From the NCBI RefSeq assembly GCF_963675165.1, contig NC_087379.1, positions 5,287,442-5,351,441 of the forward strand: a DNA stretch of 64,000 bases. The letters are read 5' to 3'. A program made the position numbers and the translations under genes. Within the stretch, counting starts at the first letter, position 1. Every line of letters starts with the position of its first letter. The DNA is from Halichondria panicea (taxonomy: Eukaryota > Porifera > Demospongiae > Suberitida > Halichondriidae). The notes beneath the pieces are model-generated. The model made no database searches, was not told the origin of the DNA, and saw nothing but the letters and a program-made list of their open reading frames with translations. Shown here piece after piece: positions 35,201 to 47,119 of this stretch.

Positions 35201-38200
35201 ATCAAAATGAAAATAAACAAAGAATTGTCATAGAGCAAAGTGTAAACCTCAATTTGAGGCCACGGGTGGGCGTATATTCGAATGAAAACTCACCATTCGT
35301 GATTAAACGCCCAGTCCCCTAATAAGCCTAGACTTCTTGCAGAAAAGGGTGGGCGTATTTTCGCGAGGGTACGGTACTGTACACCTATACCTCTTACAGC
35401 AGTTATGACTAACAGAGCTGTCATTTGTCTTAACAGATAACTCTTAATGTGCAATTACCATTGCCAGTATCGCTCTGTCAGCAAAGTACACGTCATACGC
35501 ATTAGACCACTTTACCTCTTACAATGTACGTCTCATTCCTTCATATGATATCATCACAGGATGGAAAGACTGCTCTGATGATGGCCAAGGAGGAATCACC
35601 TCGCTCTAACCCTTCAACAATAAGGCTGTTGGAAGAAGCTGCTGAATCACATGTGAGTCCATACCTCAATAATGCATACACTGGGAGGTACAATTAGCCT
35701 CCTCTGCATTGATCATAAGTGTTTTAGTGTAAGAGTTTGTTATTCCTGAAATTACTGTAACATTAATTAAAAACACATTAATCATGCAATTATTAGAAGT
35801 GTTTTCCTCTCACCAAGAGTTCATTATAGCCTAGATTATATATTGTTGTGGCTCATGTTAGTATCTGTGGTGATGGTCAAAAGGTGTTGTTAGCATTCAA
35901 GCTATAATTATGTGTACATATTGTATAGTACTGATTAGTATTCTAGTAGACGTTCATTGCATGGATAATTGAAGCGTGGAATATGTATTATATTGTATTG
36001 CTCTTCACAGGACCATGGTACATTCAGAGAACAGGTGCCTTCTAAACTAGGTATGTCAGCAGGAACAAGGCTATAACTATAATATTGTGGGTGGAAGTGT
36101 TCCACAGTAGCGGTCAATATAAAGTACAGGGACGCTACTGTACCAAACACAGTTCTTGTCTCACTATAATCTGAACTAGCTTACGTCAGCTGGTAATTTA
36201 CCAAACTCAGACTCAGTTACTCATTTTGCAAAAGAATATAACAATTTACTTACTTAATAGGCATCATTATTCTATACTGCAGATAATTCACCTGCCCCAT
36301 ATCTTACCATCATTATATCTCCAACATTGAGTATGGAAGCTTAGCTGCATTGGTGTTATGGTAATTGTTCACTCCACTAATCAATGTATAATTATAGGAC
36401 CATCCGCTAAACGAGTCACTCTTCAAGAACTAGTAGAGCAATACAATCTGACTGACGAGCAACTCAACAGTGAAATAGAGGTTCCTGATACTCCCGAATT
36501 GGCCTTATGTTTTGATGATGTGGAACTTTATTCGAGTGCAATGGGGCTAGCTATTGCTGAACAAGCCGATGTGAACCAATCACGTGGAACTCAAGCAGCC
36601 ATGATGAAGTGCTTGCAAATCTGGAAACAACATAATCCTTCACAAGCAACTTACAGAGCTCTACTGGATATCGCACTGAGATTGGGGAAAGGAGACACAG
36701 CTCATCAAATCTGTCAGCAATTGACCCAATGTAAGTACATGTACACATGTTACTACATGTCAGGTGATAACCACCCTCCGCCTAAGCCCTCTACTAAGTA
36801 TCTATTCGACTCATATCCATAATTACCGGTATTAAGATTGAAATCACAACAGAGAAGACAATCCCTATAGATTGTGACCATCATGCATGCATGCTTGTAC
36901 ACGTCCCTCCTAGACTGCACTGTTGAGTACAAGCGAGGTATAGGGTAGTGTGTTTGTGTGTAGACTGTTAGAGCTGCTCAAGGATCAATAAATGCAAGTA
37001 AGAGTTTCTATAGGCTTCTAGTCATGTTTTCTTGGATTCGTATTTGTGGATTTGCAAAATAAAGCTTCGTTCTCGAGTTATGCCTAGTTTTGCTTACTTG
37101 GAATCCCATTGCAGCCTTTTCAGAAGAGTCCGTAGCAAAACTTGTTCACCGAGTGTTGCTACTCTACTTATAATTATTAGCACTAGAATGCTAGCTATTA
37201 GTAGCTGCAAGAGTGAGAAGAGAGCTGGAAGGCTCTGCTGACTTGCAGCCATTAATTTTAGACTTGAACTTTTGGCATCGATCGTTTTTAACAACAATCA
37301 TCGTCGATCATTACCCACTATTTGAGTTTCCCTGTGATTATGTATTCTGCGCAGCAAAATTAAAAATGTTCATGTTCATCATAATAATTATAATCAATGT
37401 GTGTATAAAAGCTAGCGCTTTATGTTATGTAGCTTTGGCACCTCCACCGAGGCATCAGCACCTGCGGTGCTTTCATCAATCGGACTTCAATTTTGATACA
37501 AAAATGTGCCACAAAATAATAATCATTTACTACTACTTTGGTTCAATAATATTATCATGTATGACCGATTGTTTACTTTTTTTACAGTCAATATTCAAAA
37601 CCGAACCTACTTAAAAAAACTGGATGAGCTGATGGCCGACAAAAGTGGTACTATAGAGATACACTACCTCAAGACACACTTCATTGGTCCCTCGGGTCTT
37701 GGAAAAACAACCACTCGACAGCGGCTTGTTGGATCCATCACTAACCTGTCTTTGCTGCCTGAAGATCAAAGGAAACGTTGCAGTACATTACTAGCCGAGT
37801 GTCAACAAGTATTGGCCTTTGTGGACAAATCTGGAACAAAGCTTGAATTCAAAGCATCTTCAAGTCTAGAGGAAGAAACACAGTTTATCTTCTCTTACCT
37901 TATGTCCTGTGAACCTATTGAAGACAGCACTGTCAGCAATACTAGTACACCTAAAGAACAGCCCAAAAAAGAAACCACTGACCCAAAGAAGCAAACTCAA
38001 CTCAAGATCGATGAAGCTGCTACTGTACCCAAAGAAACGGTATCACCAACACCGGTATCACCAACACCAGAACCACCGGAAAAGGTTGTGAAAGTGACCA
38101 CTGTAGATGTTGGAAAGGTTGTCTCGAGACTCCGGAGTATTGTGGGTTCAGGAGAGTACACTAAAGAGCTGCTGAACAAAGTCCTACTAAATCTGGTCGA

Positions 38201-41200
38201 TATAGGTGGGCAGCCTGGATTCGTGGAGATGTTTCCTTTTCTAAGCAAAGGCGCAGGGATTTTCCTAGTATTCTTTCGACTGGACAAAGACCTCGATGAC
38301 ATGTGTCAAGTCTCCTACGAACGAGGAAAGGACAAGATCACACCGTACGATTCAACGTACACAAGCAGAGAAACGCTCTCTCAAATCCTGTCAGCTATCA
38401 GCCACCATACCAAGATTGACTCAGACATTGACAGAGAGCAGTGTAGTAAACTGGGCTCTGCTAACTTCACTGCCCTAAAGCCTGTTGCTACCCTCATAGG
38501 TACTTTCAAGGATGAACTGGCAATGCAAATCAAAGTCGATCTTCTGTACAAGAAATATTGTGCCTCCACAAAAGCTGTCAGCAAAATCGATAGTACCACT
38601 GCCTGCAAGAGCGATAGTACCACTGCTAGCAAGAGCGATAGTACCACTGCCAGCAAGAGCGATAGTACCACTGCCGACAAGAGCGATAGTAGTACCACTG
38701 CCGACAAGAGCGATAGTACCACTGCCAACAAGAGCGATAGTACCACTTCCAGCAAGAGCGATAGTACCACTGCCGACAAGAGCGATAGTACCACTACCAG
38801 CAAGACCACTGCCAGCAAGAGTGATAGTACCACTGCCGACAAGAGCGATAGTACCACTGCCGACAAGAGCGATAGTACCACTACCAGCAAGAGCGATAAT
38901 ACCACTGCCAGCAAGAGCCTAAATGAACATGAACAAAAAAAAGCAATTCGGAACATTTTGACTCAACAGAAGAGTGATGAGCCTGCTAACGTCAGTGCAG
39001 AAGACATGGCTGCCATTGAGCAAACAGTCAGCCAACACCTCAACTCAGACACTTTCAAGAAAGATGTCCAAGACTGCTTAGAGCAAAAGTTGACAGAGAA
39101 AAACGAAGCTGTGAGCAAGATTACCAGCAAGTTTGAGAAATTATTTTCAAACCCAAAAGACAAGAAGTTCATAGCAGTCGACAACTACGAAGGCACTGAT
39201 TCTGATATGGAACCTCTTCGTGAACATCTTCATGGCATATTTAGTAGCTATTTCAAAGATGCCAAGCTTCGAATTCGCCCACAACAGCTTTTGTTGGGAG
39301 TTGTACTGAGAAAAGAGTATGACATTGTGTCAATGGAAGAATGCATTTGTATCGGTACCGAGGGGTTGAAGATGAGTGAGGAGGAAGTTCGATTCACCGT
39401 TTGGTACCTGGATCGGTACGTTGGAGCTTTGATCTATCATCCAGAGATCAAGGACAAAGATGGTTGGTTTGGAAACTTTGTCATTTGCAACCCCCAAGTG
39501 GTATTCAACAGCCTCAGTGTTCTCGTTGTCAAGCCGCTGCTGGAGCTCCATTCTGAAGAGGGCAATATTCAGTTTAATGATAATGAGAGAAAAAATTGGA
39601 TACTCAAGGGTCAATTCTTACTGAAAACAATAACTCGATGCCATTCGGAGGAAAACCAAGGGGTGAAGAAAGACCAGTTGATTCCTGTTGAGAACCTGCT
39701 CATACTACTCGAGCATTCTCACCTTTTGGCCAAAATCACAACAGTGGAGGAAGACCATACCACAGAAGAAGTTGAAACGACATATTTCATCCCCGCTATT
39801 CTCAAGTGTGCATCTCGCGAGGAACTAACAAAACCACCCCCCACTGGCATTGATACACCCTCTCCAATCAAGATCACATTCAAACCTAAATACGTTCCCA
39901 TTGGAGTATTCTGTGCCATGATCAGTGAATTGGTCTCAAGGGGGAGTACTGGAATTCTGGGCATGACTTGGAAACTTGCCACTGATACCTCAGTAAAGAG
40001 AAACCTCGTCTCCTTTCACATTGACGAATCTGCCAAGCATTTTGTTACCCTAATTGCTCGTATCGATTGCTACGAGATACGGATTATTCGACAGGACAGG
40101 GACCATACAATGCACGAGCTTTGTTCCTACGTCCTCTCAACCCTCCTGTTGGTGATGAAGGATGTTAGTCCACTACTCACTCCAATCATTGCCTTCGACT
40201 GCTACTGTGGCAAACATGAAGATGGTTCCAAGCTTTGCCTCCTCACACCTGGAGCTGATCCCTGCTTTAAATGCACCAGCAAAGTCTCTCTGAGTCCTCA
40301 CCAAGAATGCTGGTTCGCAGAAGTAAGTGAACTGTATAGTGCATACGTGTACTATAGCATTTTAATTCTTCATACAATGACCTATATCATTTCTGTATCT
40401 TTAATAAATTACAGGAAGTCAGCCTGGGGGATGATGTGTTCCTCCTTGCCCTGCCCTTTGCCTCTAAGCGAGAGTTAAGGGACAAGAGCCTCTCTTTCGA
40501 GTGGAGCAAGAGAAGACCCGGAATTAGTGGGACTGAAAATGAATTGGAAGTCAAGGCCCCGTCAAATAGTTACTTCAAGGGCTTTATCAGTTGTGAGATC
40601 TCCAAGAACCAGAAGCATTTCTTTACCGTGTACCACTGCCTCAAAGAGAGTGTTGGTGAGAATACTGTTAGAGCATGTATGCAGATTATAATTATGACGC
40701 TTTTACGTATGTACTGTACATGTACATGTATATAATTTAATTTCAATTGTTACAGAGGACACCTCCAGCTCTGAAACTGATCAGCTGTTTGCAGATGTGA
40801 AGGAAGTGATCAAAGAGATACGCTCTGACTGGTACAGCCTGGCTATAGAACTGGACATTGACTATGCAACTAGGAAGGTGAGACCTTAAGAATTAATGTG
40901 TCCCTCCACCACCTTGAGTGTATTCTCCCAGTGTAGTCCTAATTATGTGTGTGCACTATTTAATTGACTGCTACGGTTATTTAATGGTTGAATAGTGAGC
41001 ATTTAAATAATACATTTTTAGAGTGAGGTATCTAGCAATGTTGACTCTGCATATTAATTTGGTGGCGTCTTGTATGAAGTACCAACCTATTTAACAGATT
41101 ACTATAGCAACGTAATGTTGAAGCCTTACTAAGTATTTAATACTGTGTGTACTGATACAGAGTCTTGAGAAGGACTATCGATGGGTTGAGCCGTGCTTTG

Positions 41201-42235
41201 AGGCCATGCTGACACACTGGGTGAAGCGCTCCTCTCCTCCCCCCTCCTGGTTTGCCCTTGTTAGAGCACTAGAGTCTCCCGCCATTGATCGTGGGGACAT
41301 TGCAACAACCATTAAGGTTGGCAACTATTACAATTGAAAGCTTCATTTTGTATAAATTTTTGCAGTACATGTTCTACAAGTTGCTAATATTTGATTTCTG
41401 TTTACAGACAAAAGCTACCAGCGACATCTCTCCTGATATTTGTCATCTCACTCACGGTGGTAAGCATAATTAACCCGAGGCGCGTAGGCGGCCTCGGTTA
41501 CAGTAGTCTGTCTGTGTGCATGTGTGTCGGTGTGTCTGTCGCTCAGTTTGGCTTACCTGGTATTTTGTACGTAGGGAAACTTGTAGCATTAACAATCTAA
41601 ACGCGGCTATTATTTGAAACATAAGGCTCTGATGGTAGCCCAGCTAGATGCGTCTATTGTTCGAAACATAAGCCAATAATTACTGTTGTGTTTGTGGAAA
41701 AGGGTCGATACAATAGAAAGCTAGAATTGTGTCTGGTTTGTCTCTGTTAGCTGACCTACTCCCCAGGAGCCATACTTCTCTGCAGACTCCAGGCTTCTTT
41801 GCTGTGTCGTACCTCCTCTGAGCTATGTATTGTCATTGTATTGAACTGCATGCAATCCACGTACACCATTTCCTTTGCTGACCCTCACCCCCTATCCACA
41901 CTACAGGTCTGGCAGAGAGGATAGACATTGAACACCCTCTACTCAACAACGAGATTGAGACAACAGAGTTCCCAATTTTGGCTTGTCATTTTGACAACGT
42001 GAAAATGTACAGTCTAGCGTTGGGACTCACTCCTGCTCAGCAAGCTGATGTGAGGCAGATTAAAGTTTTAGAAGACACGCAAACGGCCATGATGGAGTGC
42101 TTGTCCCTATGGCAGAGGAGTAACCCAGCTGCTGCAACTTATAGAACTCTAGTGAAACTACTCCTAAGATTAAGAAAATATGAGATTGCAAGTAAAGTAT
42201 ATAAACATTGCCTAGATAATAGTAAACTTACATAG
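29235..42235 (+). CDS. Ankyrin - Death - ROC/COR - Death - Death protein, 17 exons, about 1,635 residues
   Basis: Exons: 29235-29345, 29901-29999, 30456-30554, 30759-30857, 31241-31342, 32020-32118, 32476-32574, 34416-34514, 35560-35652, 36011-36050, 36398-36730, 37588-40322, 40415-40655, 40756-40877, 41161-41316, 41408-41459, 41907-42235. The total is 4,908 bases and the phases agree throughout. The start is ATG of MADIHVHSDIDSAARAGDLS. Residues 38-300 are eight ankyrin repeats (DGWTPLMVAAS, SVRELLSSGAVVDLADK). About 314-424 is a Death domain. At 458 lies a P-loop, GPSGLGKTTT. At 626 lies the switch motif LVDIGGQPGF and near 727 IGTFKDE (G4-like). 754-865 is a KSDSTTAD repeat array and about 910-1330 is COR-like. 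Two Death domains end the protein (1425-1500 and 1548-1630). The family (ROCO, DAPK1-like) acts in cell-death and stress signalling. A kinase is absent. Immune sensing is my inference. Confidence 0.9.
29901..32574 (+). repeat. Tandemly duplicated ankyrin exon-plus-intron units
   Basis: Six exons (99-102 bases) encode near-identical ankyrin repeats. Their introns are also related: each acceptor is preceded by ACAGATGTGTTGTCAAAAGT, TACTGTATGCTCTCACTCTT and GTAG. Several introns share an AACTACGAGCTAGCTTGCTG block. Related intron fragments also occur at 33955-34135 without a surviving exon, which suggests a lost unit. Confidence 0.85.
33118..33885. mobile_element. Interspersed repeat, full-length copy in intron 7 of the ankyrin/Death gene
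   Basis: One end is AGTGTTCAAGCTGGCGCTGT, the other GCTACGCCTCGAGGCATAAT. The same sequence lies in the opposite orientation at 58225-59205 inside SF3B2. Shared internal blocks include CCATAACTCGAGAAAGAAGC and CTTGTAGCTAACAAAAAGCT. It has no coding capacity. Confidence 0.75.
34578..35377. mobile_element. 800-bp element with 22-bp inverted ends in intron 8
   Basis: It begins GTACCGTACCCTCGCGAAAA and ends TTTTCGCGAGGGTACGGTAC. Internal GCCCATCC/GGGTGGGCGTAT segments extend the inverted homology. It also holds a fragment (34857-34910) matching the Merlin end. The 68-codon frame inside has no recognisable domain. It is a non-autonomous DNA element. Confidence 0.8.
36945..37485. repeat. Copy of the dispersed repeat in intron 11 of the ankyrin/Death gene
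   Basis: It runs from TAGACTGTTAGAGCTGCTCA to TTTGGCACCTCCACCGAGGC and matches 7483-7640 plus 9235-9512, and partly 58330-58600. It ends about 100 bases before the acceptor of the large ROC/COR exon. Confidence 0.65.
38586..38919 (+). repeat. 24-bp coding repeat array (KSDSTTAD) inside the ROC/COR exon
   Basis: About 13 units of AGCAAGAGCGATAGTACCAC plus TGCC encode KSDSTTAS/D/N/T. Two units are irregular (an extra AGT, and one short unit lacking GCGATAGT) but the frame is kept. It lies between the G4-like motif and the start of COR and is probably a flexible linker rich in Ser/Thr/Asp. Confidence 0.95.
41468..41575. repeat. Fragment of a GCCTCGG-type dispersed repeat
   Basis: The sequence TTAACCCGAGGCGCGTAGGC and following bases resembles 47932-48080 (TTAACCCGAAGCACGTACGC), and more distantly the ends of the elements at 33885 and 58225. 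It lies in the last intron of the ankyrin/Death gene. Confidence 0.45.
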
Positions 42236-42239
42236 TACA

Positions 42240-42640
42240 TGTGTAGCGCATTATTTGTTTTGTGATTAGCCTGTATTTTTATCAGGTTAGTAGAGTTTTA
42301 TACCGGTAGTGTGTTTTGTATTGCCCGTATTGGGTTCATGTGACACGGCAGGTCTTGTCAATTGTGTACATGTATTTGTAACATGGAGCCAAGTTTCAAT
42401 TTGGAAGCTAGGTCCTATATTTCAAAATTTAATAGCTTTTGTCTGATCACATTATACGTTTAAAAGGATCGTGCCTTCGCTGAAGTGGTGAGTGGCTGTA
42501 GATGTGGACTTAGTAGAATTATTGTTATTGTCTAATTTAAGAATAGAGGGAGTACAATTACCTAAGCTAGTGTTAGCCTCTCAAAAGTATAGTGGAAAGC
42601 CTTTATAGACAACTGTTCACAAAAGCTAACACAATTTCAC
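42240..42640. other. Intergenic spacer after the ankyrin/Death gene
   Basis: The 3' untranslated region of the preceding gene should lie here. No canonical AATAAA is seen in the first 300 bases, and no gene is recognisable. Confidence 0.4.
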
Positions 42641-43372
42641 CATATTCGTATGCCACCCTCCCAGACGCTGGGTCAGGCTGGCCGAGTGATGAAAGTGTTT
42701 CCCTCTGGAGATGTTCGAGTGGCAGTCAATGGTCGAGTGTGGACGTTCAACCCTCAGGCCATGGTAACGGTCCCGGATGAGAACCCTCCTGAAATGCCAG
42801 GTACAGAATCCGGCCGTCATCGTGGCAGCTGCTGCAGCTGAAGATGACAACACTCTCAGAGAGTTCCTACGCAAACATCCCACAGAGGTGAGGACACGGT
42901 GTTATGTACTCTCTCTACCTTCTTTCAATTTTAGGGACTCTTTCAGCTGCCATAACTTGAATTCCGTGGATCCAACACACCATTTGAAAGGTATCTTTCT
43001 AAGCTTTTAGAAAATCATAACATTTTTGACATTGGATCAACGGTATTAAAATTATGGCCGTTGAAAAATCAGGTCTGTTTTCAGCTATCTCAGGCGAAAA
43101 ATTGGGCCACGCCCACTTCCGGTGTAACCTCCGCCCATTTCCGGTGTCGTTTCCTGTCAGCTGAGTGCTAGGCCAAGGGCTAGGGCCTAGGGAGGTCTAT
43201 TATAGTACCGTAGTAGATATAAGATTATGTCTAGCTATAGCTATGGCTCCAGTGCAGTGATAGTAAGATCAAGAAGTTAAGTAAGTGTGTGAGTGAGTAA
43301 ATGAGTAATTTTTATACAAGAGCTTAGAGTATTTAATTAATAATTGATTGTAAAAAACACATATAAAGACAT

Positions 43373-44146
43373 TCAATCATAAGGTAGCATAAAAGGGAGT
43401 TTCATTCTCCTTGGGTGTAGCTGGCTGTATGATACTACTAGTTTTTTCATATTTTCTGCAGACAAAAGCTGGTTGCATCGGTCACGATTGATTTTCATTA
43501 AAGCAAGTGAACCCAATCTCGATTCCGACATGGTAGCACGTCGGGCTGTCTTGATAAGTTTTAGTTGGCTGAAACTCCTCTCGCCACCAACCTGATATGG
43601 TGAGAAAAGTACACAGGCACGACAATACACTCCATCAGAACATTGACTGTAATGCATCCACGGGTATGATCTCAGCCATTCTGGTTTGAACTGACGGAAA
43701 TTGCTTGAAGGACATGGTCTGGTGCCTGGATAGCTCTCTGGATCAGTATTGGGATTGGTAGTCAAGATTCGATACTTGTGATCTCTTGTTAAACTCTTAA
43801 TATCTACCCCTGAGTTAAGGAGTTTCCCAATGTCGCAATCATCACTTGAGGTAGCATCACCTAAGCCACACCGGATAACGCAGTCACCCTCCTCCATATC
43901 AAGTTCACTGTCTGAATCTTCAGTGTCACTGGGGACGTCAGTAGGGGGAGATGAAGGGGAGACGAGTCAGCGGGGCTGACAATAGCATCCTGTGACTCTG
44001 AACCTACAATTGAAGTTGTTTTGTTTTGTTGTTTATTTATCATATTTATATGATTTGGATTTTTATTTATGTGAAACCGTACCTGCTTTACTCTTTTTGA
44101 AGAATGTTGAAATTGGCACTTGACTTGGTCTCTTCCTGTTACTCAT
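43373..44146 (-). pseudogene. 5' part of a hAT-like transposase gene
   Basis: The minus-strand start at 44146 reads MSNRKRPSQVPISTFFKKSK and ends in a donor. After a short intron the frame continues at about 44007 and then shifts into EDSDSELDMEEGDCVIRCGL (43373-43920). A TTF/MYM-like zinc-finger segment follows (KPEWLRSYPWMHY, GVYCRACVLFSP). This start is typical of hAT-family and ZMYM-like proteins. The catalytic core and dimerisation region are absent, so the copy is 3'-truncated. It lies within the MIB remnant in the opposite direction. Confidence 0.6.
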
Positions 44147-44511
44147 TGTTGTATAATAAGTAAGTCTGGTTGAACATAATTACCACAATCAAAGCTGCAT
44201 GACCACTGGACACATGGATGTGGGTTTATCCCCATCTTGTATCCAATTAATTACTGCTTACTATGCAGTTTTGCAACGCGATCAGTTGAGAAAGAGTAAA
44301 GAAGCTGCCACTGCTTTTAGCTAAGTTCTGTTCCTTCTAGAGTGGACTGCATGCAGGTATTGACATTACTACATAAGTAGAATAGGTAAAACATGACTGT
44401 AAATGACTGTAGATTGCTAAAAAGCAATTTTAATATTTTGAGCAAAAGGGGGGTTCCTTTGCTCCCTTGGATCTCCCCCTGGATCCGCCTCTGCCTTATT
44501 GTGTTGCCTCT

Positions 44512-44597
44512 GGCACAGTGGATGGCCGCCTTACCAGCTGCCTTGGTTCACCTGGAGGTGAACCAAGGCAGCTGGTAAGGCGGCCATCCACTGTGCC
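44512..44597. repeat. Perfect 42-bp inverted repeat with a 2-base loop over the MIB ankyrin exon
   Basis: Arms 44512-44553 and 44556-44597 are exact complements, with GG between them. The right arm is the start of the ankyrin exon (AGCTGGTAAGGCGGCCATCC) and the left arm is its mirror. A two-base loop is sterically unlikely as a natural hairpin and suggests template switching at a replication fork or an assembly artefact. Confidence 0.9.
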
Positions 44598-44772
44598 TGT
44601 GCAGCTGGTAATGTGGACGTGCTCAAGGTCATTATGGAGTTCGCCCCCAATGTGGAAGTGGGGGTATGTGCATCATTCTAGACTCTGCTGTATACACTAC
44701 ATGTGTGTGTACACAGTGTGTATGGTGTTATACTGTGCTGGTCTGCATTTCTAGTGTGTGTTTCATTGCATA

Positions 44773-45261
44773 GAATACAACTTTCGATTTTATGCTAGTA
44801 AAGGTCTGATTTTTGAGAAGGATGTACTACAATAGTGTAAAATTCATTTGAATTAACTTACAGGAGCTAAACAAGTCTCTTCTTTGCTAGAGCGGCCCTT
44901 TTTGTCAAAAATGGTGATTTTGCTCCGTTTTGCTACTTTTGCTGACGTATGCAATGATATTCATTGATTTGTGACATCACAAATCATCTTGTTGTTATTT
45001 GCTACATCCAAAGGTCATGCGATGTGTACCTGCAAATACACAGTTGGTGTTGGTCATTCTGTGTCACAGGGGCGTGGCAATTGAGCTTACTACGTAGCCA
45101 AATCGCTGTCATAAAAAGCACTGTTTTTGACAAGATGGGCCGCTCTAGCAAAGAAGAGGCTAGCCTAACTCCTGTAAGTTAGTACAGATGAAAAGTACAC
45201 TATTGTAGTACATGCTGCTCAAAACCAGACCTTAACTAATATAAAATCGAAAGTTGTATTC
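44773..45261. mobile_element. Fold-back element with about 150-bp inverted arms
   Basis: The left end is GAATACAACTTTCGATTTTA and the right end its complement, TAAAATCGAAAGTTGTATTC. The arms stay paired through ACTACAATAGTGTA and, innermost, CTTCTTTGCTAGAGCGGCCC with its complement. It is non-coding and about 490 bp long. Confidence 0.85.
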
Positions 45262-45269
45262 CGGGTCAT

Positions 45270-45880
45270 ATTTTTGCAGAATGCCAAAAAAAACTAACCA
45301 ATTAGTGGTCCAGGTCAGATGTCAAAATGGTCATGTGATCCAGCAAAACGTTGTAATGTTTTGCTAAAGTGACTTTTTGTGATGTGTTGTGACTCTGTTT
45401 GTGGTTTTATAATGATATTCATCAATTTTTTTTCTTTTTTGCCTACCACACTGGTCTGTTTTTGGAGATTAAAAGTTCGTGAAACATAAGATCAATTTGG
45501 TGTGGCCTTACTAGTAGCCCAGACTTCCGTTGAAGCTCAAAAGATGAGCAATATACTCAGGTATGTACACAACAAATTTCAGATCTTAACTCAAACAAAT
45601 AAGCTACTTCTATTCCTAACATATTTTCGGAGGTACACATCTTCAGACAGCCATTTCATAGTGATGATGTCATATGATGTAACAGGTAGTGGTCCAATGG
45701 AAGCGCCAATAGTTGAACTTTCAGTACCTACACTCAAATAGATACATCACTTTTACTTTAGAAGATATCCCACAAAATGTAAAAAATGTGTACCAAAAAA
45801 AATCTACTCTCTTTGGTTGTTGCACTGTATGCTATTAATAAGCACCCACTCTGAATTAGTCCTGCCCTTGCATCCATCAG
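45270..45880. other. No supported gene
   Basis: Sequence inside the MIB-like remnant between the fold-back element and a possible exon ending near 45966 (VGVMDIAGATGG before GTAAGA). Short open frames here lack any recognisable domain. Confidence 0.3.
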
Positions 45881-46868
45881 GTGTACCCTACTCCCCTGCG
45901 TACTGGCAGTGCCCACAGCCTCTCTGCCAGTTGGAGTTATGGATATTGCTGGCGCCACTGGCGGTGGTAAGACCTGTCTCTGTGCTGTATCTTTGTCTAA
46001 AAACTTTCTTTGTTAGGTCACCTTTCCAGTTATGTGTTTAGATACAAGTTCTGTGATAAGTCTCATATTTTAAGTGGCCTTTAAATGACTGTACTTTGTA
46101 TGGTTATTGTACAGAACCAACTCTGAGCAATTGAATTGTATATCCATACCACCCCCCCCTCCAGGTAGTGTGGGTGTGGCCATTGAGCCGCACGTGCTTC
46201 CTGTGTGAGGCTCCAGTGGACGTCAAATTTAAGCCATGTGGTCACACTGTCATGTGTGCACAGAGAGCCAAGAAATGCCCATTTGCAAAGTGAGTATTAC
46301 ATAGCTATATATACAATAATTTTATAAAAGCTTCTACTTTATCTCAATAACTTCCCAGATACAGTTTTTTTGAACTTCTCAAGTTGCATAATTTTTATGT
46401 TGAATTTTATGATTCTTCCTTACACAGGCTGCAGTCAAGATTATCTCCAAGCTGTCCAAGGTTTGTGTGATGTGTAATAAAGAGGAGGCCACAGCCACTA
46501 TCAAGCCATGTGATCACACCTTCTGTCCAGGTACTGGTACTTAATGATAGGTACATATACCACTCAGAAACAGCCTCTCTGTGTATTATATAAGCCCCCA
46601 CTATTGTTCCCTTTGAGGTCGTTGTGAATGATTTTTACATTATCATTGTGAGAATAAGAAAAAACATGTGTATACATGTAGCTATTAACCAGCTTCTCAG
46701 CCCCAAAATTATAACAGCGTGGCCACTGCAGTGAAGTACTGTACAGGTAGTTAGCTGTATATACCATAGATGATACAGTACTATGGCTGTACCAATACAT
46801 GCTGCATGTACAATTGTAAAAGTAGCAGCAGAAAAGAGCTAGGCTGGGTGTATATATATACAACACTA

Positions 46869-47119
46869 GGCCATGTACTCCAAGTGACACTTTGGTTTCT
46901 GGTCTTAAAGTTTTTCTAATTGCATGCGGGCGGGCGGCTTTTCTCATTATGTCATTACCTTATGAATCTCATTATTTTGCAAATGAATATCATTATCACA
47001 CTATTTTGTACCACATGGACCATTCTGCGCATGCGTAGTAGAAATAATGAGATAGAAATCCAAGAATAAAATCTGATGCGGGCGGTGGACCAGAAACCAG
47101 AGTATCACTTGGAGTGGCC
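46869..47119. mobile_element. MITE-like element with CTCCAAGTG ends
   Basis: The left arm is ACTCCAAGTGACACTTTGGT followed by TTCTGGTC. The right arm has GACCAGAAACCAGAGTATCA followed by CTTGGAGT. The arms are about 35 bp and the interior is AT-rich with a GCGGGCGG near each inner border. It lies in an intron of the MIB-like remnant. Confidence 0.75.

Noticed and set aside
37506-37587. The ATG at 37506 as the start of a separate 990-codon ROC/COR gene
   Set aside because: A good acceptor at 37587 joins in phase with the Death-domain exon ending at 36730. The upstream bases up to 37587 read as intron and repeat flank.
38381-38956. 191-codon minus-strand frame (LLAVVLSLLSAVV repeats) and the 136-codon plus-strand VPLPARAI frame
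   Set aside because: Shadow frames of the KSDSTTAD coding repeat in the ankyrin/Death/ROC gene, open only because of the repeat.
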